A stretch of DNA of 56,845 bases from Actinomycetes bacterium (GTDB taxonomy: Bacteria; Actinomycetota; Actinomycetes; Actinomycetales; Cellulomonadaceae), in NCBI GenBank assembly GCA_023424135.1, contig JAFAEH010000187.1, forward strand, positions 1 to 56,845. The letters are read 5' to 3'. The notes beneath the pieces are model-generated. The model was given only the letters and a program-made list of their open reading frames with translations. It did no database searches and had not been told where the DNA came from. The position numbers were made by a program, and so were the translations under genes. Position 1 is the first letter of the stretch; each line of letters starts with the position of its first letter. Positions 42,979-51,798 of the stretch are shown here, piece after piece.

Positions 42979-44462
42979 GCGCGACCGACCCTTCGGTGGT
43001 CGCGCTGGCGCAGCGTCTGCGCGCCGGGGCGGAGGCGCTGCTCGACACGCCCGTCGCTCCCCAGGCGGACCCGGCACGTGATGCCGACGCGACCATGTCC
43101 GCACTGGTCGACCACCTGCGCACGACCCGCGACGCACGCACCGCCTGGCTCCTGCTGACCGTGACCGCCGGCGCCTTCCCGCGTGCCGACACGGTGCGAC
43201 GCCTGCTACGCACGGCCGAGCTCGAGGACGCCACGTCGGTGCGGCTCCAGCTCCTCGACGACGCGCACGCCCTGCGGCCCGGGGGAACCGGGGGCTCCCC
43301 GCACGTCGTCGTCGAACGCCGCGTGATCGTCGACGTCGACTCGGTCGCACGCTCCGACTTCCACAACGGCATCCAGCGCACCGTCCGCGAGGTCGTGCGG
43401 GCCTGGCGCACGCGTGGTCATGACGTCGTGCTGGCCGCGTGGACCGACGGCGCGACCGCGCTGCGTACGCTCGACGAGGACGAGGAGCACCGGACCGCCC
43501 GCTGGGGCGACGCACCTGCGGTCCAGGACGAGGCGTCGCACGACGCCGGTCCGACCCTGATCGTGCCGTGGCGCACCACCGTGGTGCTCGGCGAGGTGCC
43601 GCTCGCGGACCGCTGCGAACGGCTCGCCCCGCTGGCCGAGCTGTCCGGCAACCGCGTCGTCGGCATCGGCTACGACGCGATCCCGGTCCTGAGCGCCGAC
43701 CTGCGGCCGCTCGGCGAGCCCAACGGGTACGCCGCGTACCTCACCGTCGTCAAGCACGCCGCCCGCATCGCGGCCATCTCCGCGTCGGCCGGCGAGGAGT
43801 TCGCCGGGTTCGTCGACGCGCTCGCCGCACAGGGCCTGTCCGGCCCAGCGGTCGACGTCGTCCCGCTGCCCGCCACCGTGCCCGCCGCGCCCACGGGGTA
43901 CGCACGCACCGAGCCCGCCCGCCCGGTCGTCGTGAGCCTCGGCCGGCTCGAGCCGCACAAGAACCAGGGCGCGCTGCTGCACGCGGCGATCCGGCTGTGG
44001 CGCGAGGGCCTCGACTTCGAGCTGCACCTCGTCGGCGGACCGGGGTGGGACACGTCGCGCGTCGACCGTCAGGTCGAGCGTGCACAGGCCGAGGGACACC
44101 CGCTGCTGCGACACACGGGCGTCGGCGACACCGAGCTGTGGACGATGCTGCGGGACGCGTCGTTCACCGTGTTCCTGTCCCTGCACGAGGGGTACGGGCT
44201 CCCTGTCGCCGAGTCGATCGCGTGCGGCACACCCGTGCTGACGGCCGCCTACGGCAGCCAGGCGGAGATCGCGGCGGCCGGTGGCTGCCTCACGGTCGAC
44301 CCACGTGACGACGAGGCCGTGCTGGAGGCGCTGCGCCGCATGCTCACCGAGCCCGGGCTGCTGACGCGGCTGCGCCGCGAGGCGTCCGACGCACCCACGT
44401 CGAGCTGGTCGGGCTACGCCGACCGCCTCTGGGACGCCCTGATCGAGGAGGCGCAGCGATGA
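42975..44462 (+). CDS. GT4-family glycosyltransferase, first of a tandem pair
   Basis: The protein has 495 residues from an ATG inside the previous stop. The first 110 residues are helical and of unknown role. VDVDSVARSDFHNGIQRTVREV near 120 opens the GT4 fold, with the GIQR block that marks this subgroup. VVVSLGRLEPHKNQGALLHA near 315 and SLHEGYGLPVAESIACGTPV near 402 form the donor site with both loop glutamates. It is about 500 residues, longer than simple GT4 enzymes because of the N-terminal extension. The next gene is its paralogue, overlapping by 4 bases. Confidence 0.89.
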   Translation: MSATDPSVVALAQRLRAGAEALLDTPVAPQADPARDADATMSALVDHLRTTRDARTAWLLLTVTAGAFPRADTVRRLLRTAELEDATSVRLQLLDDAHALRPGGTGGSPHVVVERRVIVDVDSVARSDFHNGIQRTVREVVRAWRTRGHDVVLAAWTDGATALRTLDEDEEHRTARWGDAPAVQDEASHDAGPTLIVPWRTTVVLGEVPLADRCERLAPLAELSGNRVVGIGYDAIPVLSADLRPLGEPNGYAAYLTVVKHAARIAAISASAGEEFAGFVDALAAQGLSGPAVDVVPLPATVPAAPTGYARTEPARPVVVSLGRLEPHKNQGALLHAAIRLWREGLDFELHLVGGPGWDTSRVDRQVERAQAEGHPLLRHTGVGDTELWTMLRDASFTVFLSLHEGYGLPVAESIACGTPVLTAAYGSQAEIAAAGGCLTVDPRDDEAVLEALRRMLTEPGLLTRLRREASDAPTSSWSGYADRLWDALIEEAQR

Positions 44463-45952
44463 GGACGCCCTTCCCGCACGTCGTCCGGCGCCGACCGGCC
44501 GAGGCTCCGACGCCCGTCCCTGCAGCGACATGGCAGGACCGGCTCGCGCGGCTCGCCGACGCCTGGGGCGGCGGTCAGGACCCCGCCGCCGTCGTCCGCA
44601 CCCGCCTCGCCGCGGGCGGTTCGAGCCACGTCTGGTGCGCGCTCGCGGTGCTCTCCGGCCGCCTGCCGACTCGTGACGACGTGGTCGACGCCCGGCGCGC
44701 AGCCGACCTGGACGGACCTGACGCCGTCCTCGACGCCGCGCGCCGGCTCGCCACCCCGGAGTCCGCCGTCCGACAGGTCGAGCTGCTCGTCGGCGCGACG
44801 GTCGTCGACCTGGGCGACCTCGTGCTGTCGCCGCTGCGGACGGGCATCCAGCGCGTCGCGGTCAACGTCGTGCGCAGCTGGACGGCGACACGCGACGTGA
44901 CGACCGTCGCCTGGACGTCGGGCACGGACGCGATGCGACCCGTCGGGACCGCCGAGCGCGACCGCGCGCTGGCCGACGCGCCCGAGCAGCGCGGATGGAC
45001 CGTCCCCTCGGACGACCGCGTCGTCGTGCCGTGGCGCTGCACCTACCTGCTGCCCGAGCTCGCGGTGCAGCCGCGACGGTGCGCTGCGCTCGCTGCGCTC
45101 GCCGAGCACGGTGGCGGCCGGACCGGCGTCATCGGCTTCGACTGCGTCCCGTTGACCTCGTCCGAGACGACCGCGACAGGGTTCACCGCGGTCTTCGCCC
45201 TCAACCTCGCGGCCGTCGCACGCTTCGACGCGGTCGCCTGCATCTCCGACGCCGCAGCGACCGAGTACGCGGGCTGGCGCCGCATGCTGTCCGGCGCCGG
45301 ACTTCCCGGTCCACGGATCACCACCTGCGCGCTGCCGACCCATGCGCCCGAACCCTCCGCGCAGGACCTGCAGGAGGCGCACGCACGATTCGTCGTCGCG
45401 GGGCTCCCGCTCGTGGTGTGCGTCGGCAGCCACGAGCCACGCAAGAACCACGTCGCGGTGCTGCAGGCCGCCGAGATGCTGTGGCGGCGAGGTCTGCGGT
45501 TCAGTCTGCTGTTCGTCGGCGGCAACACCTGGAACGGCCAGGACTTCGAGCGCCGGCTGGACGAGCTCCGCGCCGCGGGTCGCCCGGTGGAGTCCGTGTC
45601 ACGGCTCTCCGACCGTCTGCTGTGGGCGACGTACCGGATCGCCTCGTTCACCGTCTTCCCCTCGCTCAACGAGGGCTTCGGCCTCCCGGTCGCCGAGTCG
45701 GTCGACGCGGGCACGCCCGTCGTGACGTCACGGTACGGCTCCATGCGGGAGATCGCGGCCGGTGGCGGCGCGCTGCTCGCCGACCCCCGCGACGACGACG
45801 ACATCGCCACCCAGATGGCACGGCTGCTGACCGACCGTGAGCTGCACGCGAGCCTCGCCGAGCAGGCGCGCGGGCGCTCCGGGTCGACGTGGGCCGCGTA
45901 CTCCGACGCGCTCTGGGAGCAGCTCGCCAGCACCCCGGCGGAGGACGCATGA
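44459..45952 (+). CDS. GT4-family glycosyltransferase, second of a tandem pair
   Basis: The protein has 497 residues. The order matches the previous gene: a helical N-terminus, then VVDLGDLVLSPLRTGIQRVA with the shared GIQR motif, VVCVGSHEPRKNHVAVLQAA near 319, and SLNEGFGLPVAESVDAGTPV near 401. The pair looks like a duplication followed by divergence, probably to use two donor sugars or two acceptor positions in one repeat unit. A gap of 100 bases before the next gene contains TACTGT (45984-45989), a possible -10 box. Confidence 0.89.
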   Translation: MRTPFPHVVRRRPAEAPTPVPAATWQDRLARLADAWGGGQDPAAVVRTRLAAGGSSHVWCALAVLSGRLPTRDDVVDARRAADLDGPDAVLDAARRLATPESAVRQVELLVGATVVDLGDLVLSPLRTGIQRVAVNVVRSWTATRDVTTVAWTSGTDAMRPVGTAERDRALADAPEQRGWTVPSDDRVVVPWRCTYLLPELAVQPRRCAALAALAEHGGGRTGVIGFDCVPLTSSETTATGFTAVFALNLAAVARFDAVACISDAAATEYAGWRRMLSGAGLPGPRITTCALPTHAPEPSAQDLQEAHARFVVAGLPLVVCVGSHEPRKNHVAVLQAAEMLWRRGLRFSLLFVGGNTWNGQDFERRLDELRAAGRPVESVSRLSDRLLWATYRIASFTVFPSLNEGFGLPVAESVDAGTPVVTSRYGSMREIAAGGGALLADPRDDDDIATQMARLLTDRELHASLAEQARGRSGSTWAAYSDALWEQLASTPAEDA

Positions 45953-46052
45953 CGGGCACGAGACGCACGCGTGCGCAGCGCGGTACTGTCACGGCTCCAC
46001 GGACGACGCAGGGGCGACGTGAGGATGCGGCCACGGGCCGCGGGCTGGAGAG
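45953..46052 (+). promoter_or_regulatory. Intergenic gap before the methyltransferase-kinase gene
   Basis: TACTGT (45984-45989) fits a -10 box and would give a leader of about 57 bases ending in GGAGAG (46047-46052). This suggests that the capping enzyme has its own promoter besides read-through from the GT4 pair. Confidence 0.4.
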
Positions 46053-47561
46053 ATGACCATGCGGGCAGTCCTGCGCCGCGGCGCGTCGGCAGTGTGGCCG
46101 AACGCCGTCGACGCGCCGCGCCGGCTCCACGAGACGGCCGACGCGACGTCACGCCTCGAGGGCGAGGTCGCCGCGCTGCGCGCCGAGATCGCACGCCTCG
46201 CCGACGAGGTCGCCACCACCGAGCAGCCGTACGACGACCGCCTCGACCGGCTGCGTGCGCTCGTCGCCAAGGTCGAGCCGTACCAGCCGCTGTACGGGGT
46301 GACGGGCATCATCGAGAACCCTGCTCGCCCGTCGGCCGACCGCGCGGCCGTGATCGCGGCGTCGCTAGGCCACCTGCGCGGCCAGCGCGTGCTCGACATC
46401 GGGTCGTCCCTCGGCTACATGTCGTACTACCTGGCGGCGCGCGGTGCCCTCGTCACCGGCTGGGAGGCCAACGCGGACAACGCCGAGGTCGCCCGCCAGG
46501 TCGGTGCGGTCAACGGCCTGCCGGTGACCTTCCGGACCGAGCTGCTCGACCTCGAGACGCTCGGCACGCTGCGCGAGGGCGACTTCGACTCCGTGCTCGT
46601 GCTGTCCGTCCTGCACCACGTCGTGCACTTCCAGGGCCTCGACGCGGCCCAGAAGATCGTCGAGGGCCTCCTCGACGTCGCCCCCGTCCTCGTGCTCGAG
46701 CTCGCGGCCAAGGGCGAGGACCCCGGCCTGTTCTGGGACGCCGCCCAGCCCGAGGACCCGCTCGCGGTCCTCGACCTGGTCCGCGACGAGGTCGAGATCA
46801 CACGCATCGGCTCGTTCGGCACGCACCTGTCCGCCCACGAGCGCCCCCTCTACCGCATCGCGCGACGCAAGGTGGTCGACGTCGGTGGACGCCTGCTGCC
46901 CTACGACGACGTGACGTACGAGGCGTACGCCGGCTCCCCTGTCGCGGAGGGTCCGTGGCGGCGTCGCTACCTGCACCACCGTGACCACGTCGTGAAGGAG
47001 TACGCGTTCTCGCCGCAAGCCCCTGACAACTGGAGCCAGATCGTCGGCGAGCTCTACGTGCACTCGGTCCTCGGCACACGGGCGCCGCTGCACCACGGCA
47101 TGCGTCTGATCGGGGCAGACCTCGGGACGGAACGTGCGCGCATCGCGCTCGCGCGCACCCCCGGGCGCCTCCTGTCGGACGTCGCACCGCTACCGCCCGA
47201 CGAGCTCGCGCGCGTGGCCGGCGACGTCCTGACGACGTTGCGCGACCTCGCGGCGGCCGGTCTCCACCACAACGACGTGCGCTCGTGGAACGTCCTGGTC
47301 GGGGACGACGGCGGCGGTTGGCTGCTGGACTACGGCCGCGCGTCGCACGATGCGTACGAGGACGACGTGGTCGCCCTGGCGCACGCGCTGCTCGCGGGCT
47401 CATGCGGCGGGCGCGAGGGCCCGCAGGAGCGCAAGACCGAGCTGCCGGACCTGACGTCGTTGGAGAGCACCGCGCTGGGCCCGCTCGTGTCCGCGCTGCG
47501 CGACGGCGAGCGCGACCCAAGCGTCCTGGCCGGCCTCGTACCGTCCTCACCGGCCCCGTGA
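46053..47561 (+). CDS. WbdD-like bifunctional methyltransferase-kinase, probable glycan chain terminator
   Basis: The protein has 502 residues; an ATG at 46059 has better spacing from GGAGAG and may be the true start. Residues about 26-55 look coiled-coil. Residues about 100-275 are a class I methyltransferase: VLDIGSSLGYMSYYLA (113-128), WEAN at 137 and VLSVLHHVVHF near 183. Residues about 300-450 form a small kinase: VVKEY (Lys315), a glutamate in GELYVHSV, the catalytic loop HHNDVRSWNVLV (Asp408, Asn413) and LLDYGRAS (Asp426 as the DFG equivalent). Escherichia coli WbdD has the same two activities and stops polymannose growth by adding methyl and phosphate groups. The ABC exporter genes follow, which supports a capping role. 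Confidence 0.83.
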   Translation: MTMRAVLRRGASAVWPNAVDAPRRLHETADATSRLEGEVAALRAEIARLADEVATTEQPYDDRLDRLRALVAKVEPYQPLYGVTGIIENPARPSADRAAVIAASLGHLRGQRVLDIGSSLGYMSYYLAARGALVTGWEANADNAEVARQVGAVNGLPVTFRTELLDLETLGTLREGDFDSVLVLSVLHHVVHFQGLDAAQKIVEGLLDVAPVLVLELAAKGEDPGLFWDAAQPEDPLAVLDLVRDEVEITRIGSFGTHLSAHERPLYRIARRKVVDVGGRLLPYDDVTYEAYAGSPVAEGPWRRRYLHHRDHVVKEYAFSPQAPDNWSQIVGELYVHSVLGTRAPLHHGMRLIGADLGTERARIALARTPGRLLSDVAPLPPDELARVAGDVLTTLRDLAAAGLHHNDVRSWNVLVGDDGGGWLLDYGRASHDAYEDDVVALAHALLAGSCGGREGPQERKTELPDLTSLESTALGPLVSALRDGERDPSVLAGLVPSSPAP

Positions 47562-47602
47562 GCACGGTCAGGGACCCGGACCGTCCGCCGGAGCAACGCG
47601 GG

Positions 47603-47608
47603 TAGGCT
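47603..47608 (+). promoter_or_regulatory. -10 box ahead of the ABC exporter genes
   Basis: TAGGCT lies in the 131-base gap before the permease gene and predicts a leader of about 80 bases. The same hexamer precedes rmlC, rmlD, gmd and the GT4 gene at 34097. Confidence 0.45.
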
Positions 47609-47692
47609 GTCCGGGCCGCACGCCCGGGCACGAGATCCGGCCAGGACCGGCGACCATCACCCCACCCAGCCGACGCGGGAGCACGACGACGC

Positions 47693-48601
47693 ATGACTTC
47701 AGCCGCTGACGACCGCGCACGCCGCCTCGCAGACGAACCGTTCCGCTCGACGTCGTCGCTCGACCGCGGCCCGGCGGGCGGCCTCGTGCGGCAGGTCCGC
47801 GACATCTGGCGGCGGCGCGAGCTCCTCGACATGCTGATCCGCCGGGAGCTCAAGGCGCGTTACAAGGACTCGACGCTCGGCTTCGTGTGGAGCCTCATGC
47901 GCCCGCTGGCCATGCTGCTCATCTACTACCTGGCTCTCGGCAAGTTCCTCGGGGCCGCGCGCGACATCCCCGACTTCGCCATCTTCATCTACACGGGCCT
48001 CACCGCCTGGGGGTTGTTCTCGGAGACGGTCACGACGGCCACCTCGTCGATCGTCAACAACTCCGGTCTGATCAAGAAGGTGTACCTGCCGCGGGAGATC
48101 TTCCCGATCGCCAGCCTCGGGTCGTCGCTCTTCAACTTCGCCATCCAGCTGGTGATCCTCACGGCCGCGACCGTGGTCGTCGGCGCGTTCCCGACCGGCA
48201 GCCGGTGGGTCTACCTGCCCCTCGCACTCGCCGTGATCGTCGTCTGGGCGTTGGCATGGTCACTGCTGCTGTCCGCGGTCAACGTGTTCCTGCGGGACGT
48301 GCAGTACCTCGTCGAGATCGCACTGATGATCGCTTTCTGGCTGTCCCCGATCGTCTACTCGTGGGCGCTCGTCGACGGTGAGCTCGACTCGGCCGTGCTC
48401 AAGCAGATCTTCCTGGCGAACCCCGTGACGCTCGCGGTCATCGGGTTCCAGCAGACCTTCTGGGTCTCCGGAGACTCGCAGCTCGTCCCTCCCCACCTCG
48501 AGGCGAGCCTGTGGATCGCGCTCGGTGTCGGGGCCGTCTTCGTCTTCGTCGCGCAGCGCGTGTTTGCACGGCTGCAGGGCAACTTCGCGCAGGAGCTGTG
48601 A
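47693..48601 (+). CDS. wzm: ABC-2 type polysaccharide exporter permease
   Basis: The protein has 302 residues with six hydrophobic segments. RRELLDMLIRRELKARYKDS (about 41-60) is the amphipathic opening of Wzm/TagG permeases, and SLMRPLAMLLIYYLALGKFL the first segment. INNSGLIKKVYLPREIFPIA-like sequence near 121-140 is the coupling loop that touches the ATPase. It would export a finished glycan on a polyprenyl carrier. The stop shares a base with the start of the ATPase gene (TGATG). Together with the WbdD-like gene upstream it forms the ABC-dependent export branch. Confidence 0.93.
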   Translation: MTSAADDRARRLADEPFRSTSSLDRGPAGGLVRQVRDIWRRRELLDMLIRRELKARYKDSTLGFVWSLMRPLAMLLIYYLALGKFLGAARDIPDFAIFIYTGLTAWGLFSETVTTATSSIVNNSGLIKKVYLPREIFPIASLGSSLFNFAIQLVILTAATVVVGAFPTGSRWVYLPLALAVIVVWALAWSLLLSAVNVFLRDVQYLVEIALMIAFWLSPIVYSWALVDGELDSAVLKQIFLANPVTLAVIGFQQTFWVSGDSQLVPPHLEASLWIALGVGAVFVFVAQRVFARLQGNFAQEL

Positions 48602-49785
48602 TGACCACCACCAACGTCGTCGAGATCGACCGGCTCTCCAAGCGTTTCGTCATCCGTAAGGAGAAGTCGCTCAAGGAACGGGTCGTGAACTTCGGCCGCT
48701 CCAACCTCCACAAGGAGGACTTCTGGGCGCTGCGCGACATCGACCTGCACATCGAGACGGGCTCGACCGTCGGCCTGCTCGGGCCCAACGGGTCCGGCAA
48801 GAGCACGCTGCTGAAGATGATCGGCGGCATCCTGCAGCCGACGAGCGGCAGCGTCCGCACACGCGGCCGCATGGCGGCACTGCTCGAGCTCGGTGCGGGG
48901 TTCCACCCCGACCTCACCGGGCGCGAGAACGTGTACCTCAACGCGTCCATCCTGGGGCTGAGCAAGGCGCAGACGGACTCGTACTTCGACTCGATCATCG
49001 ACTTCTCGGGGATCGCCCCGTTCATCGACACCCAGGTGAAGTTCTACTCGTCGGGCATGTACATGCGCCTGGCGTTCGCCGTGGCCGTGCACGTCGACCC
49101 CGACGTGCTCCTGGTCGACGAGGTCCTCGCCGTCGGTGACGAGCCGTTCCAGCGCAAGTGCATGGACCGCATCCGCGAGTTCCAGGCCGAGGGCCGCACG
49201 ATCATCCTCGTGTCGCACTCCCTGGGCCAGGTGGGCGAGCTGTGCGACCGCGCGATCGTGCTCAACCACGGCGAGGTCGTCGCTGACGACGTGCCCGAGA
49301 TCGCGCTGCGCGCGCTGCGTGAGGAGTTCGAGGTCGTCCGACAGGAGCAGGAGCAGGCCGCCGCGCCGGTCGCACCCCCCGTGGCGACCGTCGAGCGGGT
49401 CGAGCTGCTCGACGCGCACGGCACCCCGCTCGAGGAGATCGCGTCAGGTGACACGTTGCGGGTCGCCGTGACGTTCACGAGCGCCCAGCCCTTGGAGGAC
49501 TGGCGCGCCGGCATCCGGATCGAGACCGCCCTCGCGCAGGTCGTCTTCGGCACCAACACGGTGTACTCCGGTGTCGACCTCCCCGTGCTGACGGGCGAGC
49601 GCACGGTCGTGTTCACCGTGCCGCAGGCACCGCTCGCGGCCGGTCAGTACTACGTGGCCGGCGCGATCGGCCACCGCGACGGCACCCCGATCCACCAGGT
49701 GCCCCAGGGCGCCATGTTCACGGTGACCTCACCGGTCCAGACGCTCGGGGTCGTCGACCTGCAGCCGCTCATCACCACGACCTGA
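48601..49785 (+). CDS. wzt: ABC polysaccharide exporter ATPase with C-terminal glycan-binding domain
   Basis: The protein has 394 residues. Walker A GPNGSGKST (61-69), the signature YSSGM (149-153), Walker B DVLLVDE (168-174) and the H-loop His206 in LVSHSLG are all intact. After about residue 250 comes an acidic linker and a beta-rich domain (about 260-390: VERVELLDAHG, ASGDTLRVAVTF, IRIETALAQVVFGTN, GQYYVAGAIGH). This fits the Wzt C-terminal fold that binds capped chain ends in O8/O9a systems; simple TagH/RfbE ATPases lack it. With the WbdD-like enzyme next door it suggests that only terminated chains are exported. Confidence 0.92.
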   Translation: MTTTNVVEIDRLSKRFVIRKEKSLKERVVNFGRSNLHKEDFWALRDIDLHIETGSTVGLLGPNGSGKSTLLKMIGGILQPTSGSVRTRGRMAALLELGAGFHPDLTGRENVYLNASILGLSKAQTDSYFDSIIDFSGIAPFIDTQVKFYSSGMYMRLAFAVAVHVDPDVLLVDEVLAVGDEPFQRKCMDRIREFQAEGRTIILVSHSLGQVGELCDRAIVLNHGEVVADDVPEIALRALREEFEVVRQEQEQAAAPVAPPVATVERVELLDAHGTPLEEIASGDTLRVAVTFTSAQPLEDWRAGIRIETALAQVVFGTNTVYSGVDLPVLTGERTVVFTVPQAPLAAGQYYVAGAIGHRDGTPIHQVPQGAMFTVTSPVQTLGVVDLQPLITTT

Positions 49786-49790
49786 CCGCT

Positions 49791-49826
49791 CGCCGGCCGG
49801 GTCTGTGACACGGGACGCGGCCGGCG
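49791..49826. terminator. Bidirectional hairpin between wzt and the SpoIID-like gene
   Basis: CGCCGGCCG (49791-49799) pairs perfectly with CGGCCGGCG (49818-49826) across an 18-base loop, in the 46-base gap between two converging genes. There is no T-run. It probably ends transcription from both sides. Confidence 0.6.
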
Positions 49827-49831
49827 GCGCG

Positions 49832-51703
49832 TCATCCGAACGTCGCGACCGCGAGGTTCCGGTACTCGAGCGAACCGGCGATGCCCTCGCGCACGGCGCC
49901 CTCGCCCTGCCGCAGCAGGACCCCGGCCCAGGTCGCCAGTCCCGACGAGTCCGGCGCACGATCGAGGAACACCCCGTAGTACTCCCCCGCCCGGATCCGG
50001 GCAGCCTCGTTCGAGAACCAGATGCGGTTCACGACGGCCTCGCGCCCCGAGGCGCGCAGCTGTGCGACCCAGTGCGCGAGGTCTCCGGCACTCGGATCCC
50101 GGTTCAGCGCCGTCCGGTAGAGCCGCCGGACGTAGCCCTCGTCGGTACGTCCCGAGAGGTTGAAGTACTCCTGCGACGCGTAGAACTGCAGCCGCACGTC
50201 GTCGACCGTCGCGTGGCCGGCAGCGATCCTCTCCAACCACGACTGCATCCCGGCCGCCTCGGGCTCGCGCCCCAGGACCTGGACGTACGCCTGCCGGATC
50301 CGCAGACGCCGGTACTCGAGGCTCGACGTCAGCGTGCGCACCAGCTCAGGCTGCGGCGTCCCCTGGTCGAGCCGGGCGGTCCACGTGGCGAGGCCCGTCG
50401 CATCGACATCACGTCCGAGCAGGTCACGGTAGAGCTTGCGCACGACCGCCTGCGTCGCGCCCGAGGACGTCGTCGCGATCGTGAACCAGTCGCTGCGCAG
50501 ACCGAGCGCCGATCGGACCTGCGCGCCGGTGAACGTGCGCTGGGCACCGCCCGCGGTCGTCACGACGACAGATGTCACCCGCCCGCCGTCGGCGCCCAGG
50601 CCGTTGCGCCCGGTGACTGCGATCCCGGTGATCGTCCCCGTCCCGAGCTTCGACGCGAGAGCCGTGAACGACAGCGGCACGCTCCAGCTTCGGCTCGGGT
50701 TCGACGACGTCGCGTCCCCGAGGTCCTGCACAGCAGGGAAGGCACCGCCTGCGGTCCACCCCCCGGTCGACGAGCTGAACTCCGTCCGGGCGATCGCGTT
50801 CGTCGCCGTGCTGCGGCGCACCTGACCGCTCGTCTCGCCGACCGCCTGCGACGTCGAGACCTGCTCGATCCAGGTGATACCGGCTCCGTCCGGCCAGGTG
50901 TAGGCGCCTCGGTACACCTGGCACGAGGTCGTGTCGCAGATCGCGCTCGTGTCCCCCGACATCGCGTACGAGCGCGCTGCCACCGCCTGCGCCTTGAGCG
51001 CGTGCATCCCCCGCCCGCCGCCGGCCGACCCCCAGGAGGCCGGAGACTCGCTGGGCACGACGCTGGCCAGGTAGCTGTCGACCGGCAGCCGGTTGACCGT
51101 CGTCTGGGTCGCACCGCTCGCCTGCACGACGACCGAGCCGCGCAGACCTGTCGTCCTGCCCACCTCGCACAGGCGCAGCAGAGCCTCGGCCGAGCTGGGC
51201 GCCGCGGTCGTCGTGACCTGCACGCCCGCGCCCTTCCCACTCGTCCACGCCGACCACGGGCCGGCGCACGACGGGCCACGCAGCACCGAGTAGGTCCCGT
51301 TCGCCTCACGCCGGACCAGCACCGCGGCGGTGCCCGCCGCCTGGCCGTCGACCGTCAGACCGGGTGCCGTGAGGATCGTGTCCTTCCCGTCGAGCCGGGT
51401 GATCCGCACACCGATCACGGGGTTGCCGGCGTCGCCCGCCAGACGAGTGCCGCCGTAGTAGTGGTCGAGGATCTGCTGGTAGCCCCAGCCGTGGTCGACG
51501 GCATACCCGAGGGCGCCGTACTGACCCATCCCACGACCGTGCCCGTACCCCCGTCCGTTGAAGACCGCCTGCCCGTCGGCCGCGGAGGCCGCCGTGCTCG
51601 TGGCAGGCAGCAGCGTCAACGCCAGGGCGAGCGCGAGCAGGACCGACGTCGCGCGGCGGGGCGCCGCCGCAAGGCGCCCGTCCGGGCAGGCAGTGGTACG
51701 CAT
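49832..51703 (-). CDS. Secreted SpoIID/LytB-domain protein with DUF4214 repeats
   Basis: The protein has 623 residues with a signal peptide (SVLLALALALTLLPATSTA). The N-terminal GRGYGHGRGMGQYGALGYA near 50-68 and LDHYYGGT belong to the SpoIID/LytB group, as does VNRLPVDSYLASVVPSESPA near 205. In sporulating bacteria SpoIID cuts peptidoglycan glycan strands; here the role is unknown, since this lineage does not make endospores. Residues about 420-620 hold four DUF4214 repeats (LYRDLLGRD, GLATWTARL type). It converges with wzt and is followed, upstream on its strand, by an amidase with the same repeats. Confidence 0.87.
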   Translation of the reverse strand: MRTTACPDGRLAAAPRRATSVLLALALALTLLPATSTAASAADGQAVFNGRGYGHGRGMGQYGALGYAVDHGWGYQQILDHYYGGTRLAGDAGNPVIGVRITRLDGKDTILTAPGLTVDGQAAGTAAVLVRREANGTYSVLRGPSCAGPWSAWTSGKGAGVQVTTTAAPSSAEALLRLCEVGRTTGLRGSVVVQASGATQTTVNRLPVDSYLASVVPSESPASWGSAGGGRGMHALKAQAVAARSYAMSGDTSAICDTTSCQVYRGAYTWPDGAGITWIEQVSTSQAVGETSGQVRRSTATNAIARTEFSSSTGGWTAGGAFPAVQDLGDATSSNPSRSWSVPLSFTALASKLGTGTITGIAVTGRNGLGADGGRVTSVVVTTAGGAQRTFTGAQVRSALGLRSDWFTIATTSSGATQAVVRKLYRDLLGRDVDATGLATWTARLDQGTPQPELVRTLTSSLEYRRLRIRQAYVQVLGREPEAAGMQSWLERIAAGHATVDDVRLQFYASQEYFNLSGRTDEGYVRRLYRTALNRDPSAGDLAHWVAQLRASGREAVVNRIWFSNEAARIRAGEYYGVFLDRAPDSSGLATWAGVLLRQGEGAVREGIAGSLEYRNLAVATFG

Positions 51704-51798
51704 GGGGTCAGTGTGACCGCCGCGACGACGGCACTGGAACCCTGCCGCGCCGCACCGTCCCGATTACGTCGGTTCGTCCGACGTACCGCCGAGACGAC

